From: Chloroflexota bacterium
Lineage (GTDB): Bacteria; Chloroflexota; Anaerolineae; Caldilineales; Caldilineaceae
Assembly: GCA_016199425.1 (NCBI GenBank)
Contig: JACQGT010000378.1
Coordinates: 1 to 5,518, forward strand
Length of the DNA: 5,518 nt
Reading direction: 5' to 3'
Below, in pieces: positions 1 to 5,518 of the stretch. Position numbers and translations under genes: made by a program. Every line of letters begins with the position of its first letter. The first letter of the stretch is position 1. The notes beneath the pieces were generated by a model, which worked only from the letters and a program-made list of their open reading frames with translations, did no database searches and was not told the origin of the DNA.

Positions 1-9
1 TGAAATTTT

Positions 10-81
10 GGACGCAGATTTACGCAGATGAACGCAGATTTTTTCCTCTGGATCAGCGTATATCCGCGTGAATCTGCGTCC
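10..81. repeat. Imperfect palindromic dispersed-type repeat with 10-bp internal period (repeat A)
   Basis: The arms 10-39 and 52-81 are inverted copies that match at 25 of 30 positions by hand alignment, with an unbroken 11-bp match at the outer ends (10-20 with 71-81) and a 12-nt T-rich loop (40-51). Each arm is itself made of three copies of an 8-mer like ACGCAGAT spaced exactly 10 bp (starting at 12, 22 and 32 on the left; mirrored with variants ACGCGGAT and ACGCTGAT on the right). Repeats of this style are common between genes in environmental bacterial genomes; that it is dispersed elsewhere in this genome is inference. The stem could form a hairpin in DNA or in the transcript ahead of the kinase gene. 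Confidence 0.8.
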
Positions 82-121
82 CACTTTCTTTTCACGATGT
101 CACTGACCACTACAGAAAGCC

Positions 122-125
122 GGGG
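122..125 (+). promoter_or_regulatory. Weak ribosome binding site supporting the kinase start at 130
   Basis: GGGG lies four bases before ATG at 130, within the purine run GGGGAAAA. The spacing is short, so this is a weak site. The in-frame ATG at 97 is preceded by a pyrimidine-rich stretch and the one at 28 lies inside repeat A, so neither has a better site. Confidence 0.4.
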
Positions 126-129
126 AAAA

Positions 130-3100
130 ATGGATAAAACAGAAATCGAGTTGGAACTGCCAGAGGCCAGGAAAAAGATTTACGCCCTGGAAGCGGAAGC
201 GGAGCAGACAGCGCAGCGATTCTCAGCGCTGACGGCTGAGTTGGAAGAACGGGTCAATGCGCGCACTCTTGCCGCGGAGGAACAAGGCCGGGTGGCCGAA
301 GCCCGCGCCCTGGAAGCCAACCTGCTGCGCAAGGTGGCCGAGGCGCTGAACCGCGCCGTGAGCTGGCAGGAGACTCTGGAGCAGGCGCTGGCCGAGATTA
401 TGACAGCTTTCGGTTGCCGGGCCGGTTGGATTTATATGACAGCCGATGACGGCTCCATGCGTCAGGTGGCGGCCAGAGGATTGCCGCCAGCGTTGAATCT
501 GGACATCCGCCGGCGCACGACCCTGTGCGAGTGCCAGCGGCTTCTGTTGAGCGGCGAGATGGGCCAATCGGTGAATATCATCCACTGCCAGCGGCTGCGC
601 GAGGCCCAGGGCGACACCGGCGGGTTGGCAACCCACGCCAGCGTGCCCATCTTTCACGGCCAGCGCTGGCTGGGTGTGCTGAATCTGGCCCGGGCCCCGG
701 GGCAGGAAATGCACTCGGCGGAAGAATTGGCTCTGTTGTCGGCTGTGGGCCAGCAGTTGGCCGTGGCCCTGGAACGGGCGCGCCTGTACGCGGCAGAGCA
801 GCAGCGCACAGAGGCTTTGACCCGTTCCAACCAACTGATCGCGGCCTTGAGTCATGTGGCTGCGCGTCTTGAGCGCACGCCTGATCCGGAACAGATTATG
901 GCAATGATGGCCGTTGAATTGGAGAAGCTGACTCTGAATTTTCTGGTAATGCTATGGGAACCGGCAGAGGAGCGATTGGTCGTACGCTATCACTCCATCA
1001 AAACCCATTTGTTGGCATTGGCCGAGAATTTGCTGCACACAAAATTGATTGGCCTGCCTGTGCCCAAGCAGCTGATTCTCCACTATGACTGGCTGTTCAC
1101 GCAAAAACAAGCGCTCTTTGTGAAGGATCAACTGGCTGTAGTGAAAAGGGTTATTAGCTGGGCTCCCGAATGGGCAATAATCCGCGCCGCACAGTTGCTG
1201 GGGCGTCCATCGCCTGCACCGGCCGTCTATCTTCCTCTGGTGATCGAAGAAGAAGTCGTTGGTGTGTTGAATATTTGGGGTCCTGATATCGATGAGGAGA
1301 GCGTTCCTGTGTTCTCGATTTTCGCGTCCCAGGTGGCGGCGTCATTGGAAATGGCCCATCTGCACGCGCAGGTCAAAGCCCAACGGGTGGAGGAGCAGGA
1401 GATTTTACTGCATTTTTCGTGGACGCTGGTGGATTTGACAGAGCCACAAGCAGTAATGGATGCGGCGGCGCAGACGGTGCAACGGGTCTTGCAGGTGGAT
1501 CTGGTTTCGGTGATGATCCCCAATAGCGAGCGGACTCATCTGGTCCTGACCAGCGGTATCGGTTGGGGAGTCGAGATGATTGGACGCTATCAAGTGGAGA
1601 TAGCGCTCTCGCGGGAGGGCTATGTCTTTCGCAACGGCGCGACAGTGCAGCAGACCGATGTGCAGAGTGGGCAGCCCTTTCCCTGCCCGGCAGAACTGGC
1701 CAGGCAGGGAATCGTCAGCAGCCTGGCTGCCCCCCTGGCCGGCGAGAGCGGTGTATTGGGCACTCTCTGCGCCCACAGCAAAGTCCGTCGTGAGTTCAGC
1801 GCCGATGAGGTGCGTCTGCTCTCCCTCATCGCCAGCCAGACCGCCCAGGCGTTGGAGCGCATCCGCCTCTTCGAGAGCGTACAGCGTTCGGAGGAGCGCT
1901 ACCGGCTCATCTCTGGGCTGACCAGTGATTACGCCTATGCCTTCCGCATCGATGAGAACAAAAAATTCATCCGGGAATGGGTGACCGAAGCCTTTGCCAG
2001 CATCACCGGCTACACGACCGCCGAGATGGACGCCGCGGGCGGCTGGCGTAGACTGGTTTACCCGGAGGACAGACCGGTGATGCAGCAGCACACACAACGG
2101 GTCCTGGCGAATCAGACCGACGTGAGCGAGTTTCGCATCGTCCACCGTAACGGGGAAGTGCGCTGGCTGTTGGATGTTACCCGCCCGGTATGGGACGCCG
2201 AGCAGAAGCGTGTGGTGCGCATCCTGGGCGCGGCCCGGGATATTACGCTACACAAGCAGGCAGAGATGGCGCTGCGCCAGGCCGAAGTACGCTACCGGGA
2301 TCTCTTTCAGACAGCGCCTGTGATGTATGTGATTGCTCACTATGTGGCAGGCGCGCCAATCATCGCTGAGTGCAATCAGACCTTTCTGGATGCAGTCGGC
2401 TATCCCCAGGCCGAGGTCATTGGGCGACCCCTGGCCGATTTTTACACGCCAGACTCGCGGCGGAAACTGGGACAGGGCGGTTACGACCAGGCGCTGGCGG
2501 GTATTTTTGGTGATCATGAGCGCCAACTGCTGGCCCGGGATGGCCGCGTGCTGGATGTCCTGCTGCGGGCTGTTCCCGAGACCGATGCCCACGGCGCTGT
2601 CATTAGTACACGGGGCGCGTTCGTCGACGTCACCCAACGCGTCCAGTTGGAACGCGAGCACAACGCCATCGCCGCCATCGCCACGGCCCTGCGTTCTGCA
2701 TCGAGCCGCGCCGAAATGGTGCCCATCATTCTGGAACAGGCAGCCAATTTGCTGAATGCGCCCCGGGCCTCACTGGCCTGGCGGGATCCCGTCACCGGCG
2801 AGACGGTCCTCGAAGCGCTGCTGGGTAGACCGGACGTCCCGCTTGGCGCTCGATTTCCGCCGGGTGTGGGGATCAGCGGGCTGGTGATCGAGACGGGCCA
2901 GGCTTATGTACACGACAACATTGCAAACGAACCGCGCTTTGCTCTGCCCGATCTGATCGACGAGTATCGCGCCGTCGCCTGTGTGCCGCTAAAAGTCCCC
3001 GAAAGGACTCTCGGCGCTCTGTGGATTATCAGGAGGATGCCGGTCTCGGAGCACGAGGTGCGTATTCTGGCTGCCATCGCCGACATCGGGGCCAACGCCA

Positions 3101-4635
3101 TCCACCGGGCCGAACTCTTCGCGCAGATTCAGGAGCAGGCCCGACAATTGCAGCAGATTTCAGAGAGCTTCCCCGATGGGCTGCTGCTGCTAGATGGGGA
3201 ACTGCGCGTTGCGCTGATCAACCCGACGGCGCAAGCACAGTTGGCTGTCTTGGATGGCAGGATCGTGGGCGAAACTCTCATCGAACTGGGCGGTCGTCCC
3301 ATTGCCGATCTGTTGCAGCCGCCCCAGGCGATGCTCTATCACGAGCTGGCGTTCGGCGACCCAGCCTCCGCCATTTTCGAGGTTGCGGCGCGCCCCGTCC
3401 AGATGAACGGCGCAATCAGCGGCTGGATGCTGGTGCTGCGGGATGTCACCCAGCCGCGGCAGATGCAGGAACGCATCCAGTCCCAGGCGCGCCTGGCAAC
3501 GGTAGGCCAGTTGGCCGCGGGCATTGCCCACGACTTCAACAATATTATGGGTGTGATCGTCCTCTCCGTTCAGATGTTGCAGCGCAATCCGGATGAACCT
3601 AGACGCCAGCGCCATCTGCACACAATCCACGAGCAGGCCCATCACGCCGCCAATCTGATCCGCCAGATTCTCGATTTCAGCCGCGCCGCGCTCATCGATC
3701 TCCAGCCCCTGGAACTGCTCTCCTTTGTCGAGGGGATGACAGAGATGCTGAAGCGCACCCTGCCGGAGAACATCGCCATCGAAGTGACCCACGACGCGCC
3801 GGAATATGTGGTGAAGGCCGATCCGACCCGCGTGCAGCAGGTGCTGATGAATTTGTCGGTCAATGCCCGGGACGCCATGCCCAGCGGGGGGACGTTGCGT
3901 TTTGCCCTCTCCCGTTGGGTCGTTGTTCCCGGCCAGACGCCGCCTCTGCCCGAAATGACGGAGGGCCATTGGGTCTGTGTGGCGGTGTCGGACAGCGGCT
4001 CTGGCATCCCACCGGCTACGCTGGCGCGTATCTTCGAGCCTTTCTTTACCACCAAAGAGGTGGGCAAAGGCAGCGGTCTGGGTCTGGCCCAGGTTTATGG
4101 GATTGTGAAGCAGCACGGCGGCCACATTGGGGTGGAAAGCGAAGTCGGTGTGGGCACAATTTTCAGCGTTTATCTTCCTCTCGATGGCGACTCTGACCTG
4201 TCTATCCCTCACGCAAGGGATGAAACTGCACCCCAACAGGGCCGGGGAACGATTCTGTTGGTGGAGGACAACGCAGCCGCCCGGCTTGCCGTTCGCGACA
4301 CATTGGAACTGCTGGGCTATCGGGTGTTGGCGGCGGCCAACGGCGAGGAAGCCCTGGCGATCTTTGATGAACAGCCAGATGCCATCGATCTGGTACTCAG
4401 CGATATGGTGATGCCGCGCATGGGCGGTCTGGAACTCTACACGGCTTTGCAAGAACGGCGCAGCAGTGTCAAAATGATGATTATCACCGGCTACCCGTTG
4501 GAGGATGGCGGTCGTTCTCTGTTGCAACAGGGCATCGTGGCCTGGCTGCAGAAACCGTTTTCGGCCGAACTGTTGGCCGAGCGGCTGGGCCAGGTGCTGG
4601 CAGAAAGGCACATCTCCCACGTGGCATCCCCGTGA
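130..4635 (+). CDS. Soluble multi-GAF/PAS hybrid sensor histidine kinase with C-terminal receiver domain
   Basis: This is a hybrid two-component kinase that should autophosphorylate on His and pass phosphate to its own receiver Asp. Numbering from ATG 130: coiled coil about 10-75; GAF1 75-215; GAF2 240-415 (divergent); GAF3 425-585; PAS1 587-712; PAS2 713-843; GAF4 844-1005; PAS3 1008-1115; HisKA about 1118-1185 with H1134 in IAHDFNN; HATPase about 1225-1355 with N box NLSVNARDAM (N1245), G1 DSGSG (D1288) and G2 GKGSGLGL (1312-1319); receiver 1373-1490 with E1379/D1380, phosphoacceptor D1425, T1453 and K1475. No signal peptide or membrane helix is visible, so it is probably cytoplasmic. Ligands are unknown. 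ATG 130 is preferred because the reading frame upstream to 28 runs through repeat A; ATG 97 remains possible. No partner regulator or phosphotransfer protein lies in the window. The last few codons overlap an antisense gene remnant, so the extreme C-terminus may not be ancestral. Confidence 0.95.
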   Translation: MDKTEIELELPEARKKIYALEAEAEQTAQRFSALTAELEERVNARTLAAEEQGRVAEARALEANLLRKVAEALNRAVSWQETLEQALAEIMTAFGCRAGWIYMTADDGSMRQVAARGLPPALNLDIRRRTTLCECQRLLLSGEMGQSVNIIHCQRLREAQGDTGGLATHASVPIFHGQRWLGVLNLARAPGQEMHSAEELALLSAVGQQLAVALERARLYAAEQQRTEALTRSNQLIAALSHVAARLERTPDPEQIMAMMAVELEKLTLNFLVMLWEPAEERLVVRYHSIKTHLLALAENLLHTKLIGLPVPKQLILHYDWLFTQKQALFVKDQLAVVKRVISWAPEWAIIRAAQLLGRPSPAPAVYLPLVIEEEVVGVLNIWGPDIDEESVPVFSIFASQVAASLEMAHLHAQVKAQRVEEQEILLHFSWTLVDLTEPQAVMDAAAQTVQRVLQVDLVSVMIPNSERTHLVLTSGIGWGVEMIGRYQVEIALSREGYVFRNGATVQQTDVQSGQPFPCPAELARQGIVSSLAAPLAGESGVLGTLCAHSKVRREFSADEVRLLSLIASQTAQALERIRLFESVQRSEERYRLISGLTSDYAYAFRIDENKKFIREWVTEAFASITGYTTAEMDAAGGWRRLVYPEDRPVMQQHTQRVLANQTDVSEFRIVHRNGEVRWLLDVTRPVWDAEQKRVVRILGAARDITLHKQAEMALRQAEVRYRDLFQTAPVMYVIAHYVAGAPIIAECNQTFLDAVGYPQAEVIGRPLADFYTPDSRRKLGQGGYDQALAGIFGDHERQLLARDGRVLDVLLRAVPETDAHGAVISTRGAFVDVTQRVQLEREHNAIAAIATALRSASSRAEMVPIILEQAANLLNAPRASLAWRDPVTGETVLEALLGRPDVPLGARFPPGVGISGLVIETGQAYVHDNIANEPRFALPDLIDEYRAVACVPLKVPERTLGALWIIRRMPVSEHEVRILAAIADIGANAIHRAELFAQIQEQARQLQQISESFPDGLLLLDGELRVALINPTAQAQLAVLDGRIVGETLIELGGRPIADLLQPPQAMLYHELAFGDPASAIFEVAARPVQMNGAISGWMLVLRDVTQPRQMQERIQSQARLATVGQLAAGIAHDFNNIMGVIVLSVQMLQRNPDEPRRQRHLHTIHEQAHHAANLIRQILDFSRAALIDLQPLELLSFVEGMTEMLKRTLPENIAIEVTHDAPEYVVKADPTRVQQVLMNLSVNARDAMPSGGTLRFALSRWVVVPGQTPPLPEMTEGHWVCVAVSDSGSGIPPATLARIFEPFFTTKEVGKGSGLGLAQVYGIVKQHGGHIGVESEVGVGTIFSVYLPLDGDSDLSIPHARDETAPQQGRGTILLVEDNAAARLAVRDTLELLGYRVLAAANGEEALAIFDEQPDAIDLVLSDMVMPRMGGLELYTALQERRSSVKMMIITGYPLEDGGRSLLQQGIVAWLQKPFSAELLAERLGQVLAERHISHVASP

Positions 4636-4706
4636 AAATCGCCGTGATTCTTTGCCACAAACGCCTCAATCGCCGCCCGCTTGTCGCCCAAACGGAAGGA
4701 CGGGCC
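4629..4706 (-). pseudogene. Possible C-terminal remnant of an enoyl-CoA hydratase/crotonase-family gene
   Basis: Read on the minus strand, 4706 down to 4629 encodes 26 residues beginning GPSFRLGD and ending GDFHG. They fit, without gaps, the usual enoyl-CoA hydratase C-terminus (G-x-x-F-x3-D-x6-A-F-x-x-K-R-x3-F-x-G): G1, F4, D8, A15, F16, K19, F24 and G26 agree, while the usual Arg after Lys is Asn. There is no catalytic part upstream and no stop of its own; the frame runs on into the antisense of the kinase gene. It would be a truncated, non-functional relic overlapping the kinase stop codon. A PGHG motif just upstream in the same frame instead recalls metallo-beta-lactamase-fold proteins, so the family is uncertain, and chance similarity over so short a stretch is possible. 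Confidence 0.4.
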
Positions 4707-4726
4707 GTGGCCGGGATAGCAGATGC

Positions 4727-4762
4727 CGGATGAATCCGCAAATTCTGGAATCCGTGTTCTAT
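4727..4762. repeat. Short degenerate repeat-like stretch in the intergenic gap
   Basis: GAATCCG occurs twice, at 4732-4738 and 4748-4754, and the first copy is half of a small perfect inverted repeat, CGGAT-GA-ATCCG (4727-4738). On the minus strand the units read ACGGATT and GCGGATT, similar in style to the ACGCGGAT unit in the right arm of repeat A. This suggests a decayed member of a related repeat family, but the stretch is short and the likeness is by eye only. Confidence 0.3.
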
Positions 4763-4772
4763 CCCCACCCCC

Positions 4773-4776
4773 AGGG
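4773..4776 (+). promoter_or_regulatory. Ribosome binding site for the glycosyltransferase start at 4784
   Basis: AGGG ends seven bases before ATG 4784, a normal spacing. It fixes the start of the membrane glycosyltransferase at 4784, a frame in which the protein begins with a short basic stretch followed directly by the first hydrophobic helix, as expected for the family. Confidence 0.55.
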
Positions 4777-4783
4777 CAAGCGA

Positions 4784-5518
4784 ATGAGTATTTCACAACG
4801 AAAGTGGTTGACCGGCAGTAACACACCTGTCATCGTCGGCGCGTTGACGCTGCTTGCGGCTCTCCTGCGCTTCTATCTCATCGGCGACAAGACCGTCTGG
4901 CTGGACGAGGCATTCAGCATCTGGCTGGCCCGCCAATCCCTGGGGGAGATGTGGGGCTGGCTGGCGCGCATCGACCAGCACCCGCCCCTCTACTACACCC
5001 TTCTGCACGGCTGGATCGGGCTGTTCGGCGATCTGCAAGGCCCGGTGCGCGGGCTGTCCGCCCTGTGCAGCACTTTGGCCGTGCCGCTCTTCTACGCCGG
5101 GGTGCGCCGTCTCGTCGACCGGCCCACAGCCCTCATCGCCGTCTTTATCCTGGCGATCTCCCCCTTCCACGTGCGCTTCGCCCAGGAAACCCGTATGTAT
5201 GGCCTGCTTACCCTGGCCGTGGCCGCCGCGCTCTATTGCGTGGCGGTCATCCTGCACGAACGGAACGCGCCCCGTCGCGTCTGGTGGGGGCTGGCCGTCA
5301 GTCAGGCTGCCGTGATGCTCACCCACAACACCGCCGCGGTCTACTTTCCGCTGGCGTTGAATCTGGCGGTGGGAGTGATTCTGTCCAACGCAAAGATGAC
5401 TCCACTGCAAAAAGCCAAAGAACGCACCGCGGAGACGCGGGGAGCGCGGAGGGCACGCGGAGATTTTCTCCTGAACTCCGCCGCGTTTCCTCCGCGAACT
5501 CCGCGTCTCCGCGGTGAA
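4784..5518 (+). CDS. GT39 (ArnT/PMT-like) membrane glycosyltransferase, partial at window edge and apparently interrupted by a repeat
   Basis: The frame is open for 245 codons to the window edge without a stop. It encodes an integral membrane GT-C glycosyltransferase, which transfers a sugar from a polyprenyl-phosphate donor to a lipid or protein acceptor on the outer face of the cytoplasmic membrane. Signs: first hydrophobic helix about 15-34; then the loop motif WLDEAFS with the presumed catalytic pair D41/E42; HPPLYY at 66-71; further hydrophobic segments about 88-106, 115-128, 140-157 and 168-200; and the family-typical SPFHVRFAQETRMYG at 126-140. Family members are usually about 450-600 residues, so over half is absent. 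From about codon 203 the sequence turns basic and low in hydrophobicity, and codons 215-245 are translated repeat B. Whether the frame continues beyond is not visible, so the gene may be intact with an inserted loop or a pseudogene. Donor and acceptor cannot be named from sequence. Confidence 0.85.
   Translation, partial: MSISQRKWLTGSNTPVIVGALTLLAALLRFYLIGDKTVWLDEAFSIWLARQSLGEMWGWLARIDQHPPLYYTLLHGWIGLFGDLQGPVRGLSALCSTLAVPLFYAGVRRLVDRPTALIAVFILAISPFHVRFAQETRMYGLLTLAVAAALYCVAVILHERNAPRRVWWGLAVSQAAVMLTHNTAAVYFPLALNLAVGVILSNAKMTPLQKAKERTAETRGARRARGDFLLNSAAFPPRTPRLRGE
5426..5515. repeat. GC-rich imperfect palindromic repeat inside the glycosyltransferase frame (repeat B)
   Basis: The arms 5426-5460 and 5481-5515 are inverted copies matching at 30 of 35 positions by hand alignment, with a perfect outer block of 15 bp (ACCGCGGAGACGCGG) and a 20-nt loop (5461-5480). 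Each arm contains several GCGGAG-like units spaced 8-11 bp apart (5429, 5437, 5446, 5457). The repeat has no stop in the glycosyltransferase frame. It differs in sequence from repeat A but has the same design: short units in tandem within a long inverted pair. The preceding stretch from about 5401 may also belong to it. That it is dispersed elsewhere is inference. Confidence 0.8.

Noticed and set aside
10..81. Repeat A as a CRISPR fragment or intrinsic terminator
   Set aside because: The units are 8-10 bp with no spacers, which excludes a CRISPR array; the T run is in the loop and not after the stem, which argues against a terminator.
1405..2145. 246-codon minus-strand open frame
   Set aside because: It is antisense to GAF3 and PAS1 of the kinase; no family-like motifs are seen.
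3190..4620. 476-codon open frame on the minus strand opposite the kinase 3' half
   Set aside because: It is antisense to intact HisKA, HATPase and receiver motifs, shows no recognisable domain, and is the kind of long shadow frame expected from GC-rich codon use.
4636..4783. Transcription terminator or promoter between the kinase and the glycosyltransferase
   Set aside because: No GC-rich hairpin followed by a T run, and no convincing -35/-10 pair, was found; the small CGGAT/ATCCG hairpin lacks a T tract.
4793..5410. 205-codon minus-strand open frame
   Set aside because: It is opposite the glycosyltransferase, whose sense frame carries conserved GT39 motifs; the antisense product is low-complexity and polar.
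4951..5517. 188-codon plus-strand open frame in another frame over the glycosyltransferase
   Set aside because: It is Arg/Ala/Pro-rich out-of-frame translation and runs into repeat B; its tail is a typical spurious protein from such repeats.

Overview
The window looks like a fragment of a GC-rich environmental bacterium. The best guess is a Chloroflexota (Anaerolineae/Caldilineae-like) genome. The basis is a very long soluble hybrid kinase stacking GAF and PAS domains, a GT39-type membrane glycosyltransferase, and short palindromic dispersed repeats. This assignment is inference from style, not from a marker gene.

Layout: positions 1-129 are mostly an imperfect palindromic repeat built from about 10-bp units (stem 10-39/52-81). 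Positions 130-4635 (+) hold one hybrid sensor histidine kinase of about 1501 residues: coiled coil, GAF, GAF, GAF, PAS, PAS, GAF, PAS, HisKA, HATPase, receiver. All catalytic motifs of the kinase and receiver are intact and no membrane segment is seen. Positions 4636-4783 are a 148-bp gap without a complete gene. On the minus strand it carries what looks like the C-terminal tail of an enoyl-CoA hydratase (remnant about 4629-4706) and a short repeat-like stretch (4727-4762). From 4784 (+) to the window edge runs the N-terminal 245 codons of an ArnT/PMT-like (GT39) membrane glycosyltransferase. Its last ~31 codons are a second, GC-rich palindromic repeat (arms 5426-5460/5481-5515) read in frame, so the gene is probably interrupted or altered there.

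The kinase and glycosyltransferase share a strand but there is no sign of functional coupling. The gap between them contains debris and no clear terminator or promoter. The kinase is a cytoplasmic phosphorelay sensor whose output partner is not in the window. The glycosyltransferase would act at the membrane on a lipid-linked sugar. I found no RNA genes, CRISPR array, transposase, phage gene or defence system. The most unusual content is the repeat and fragment structure at both edges and in the gap, and a cysteine cluster in the first GAF domain.
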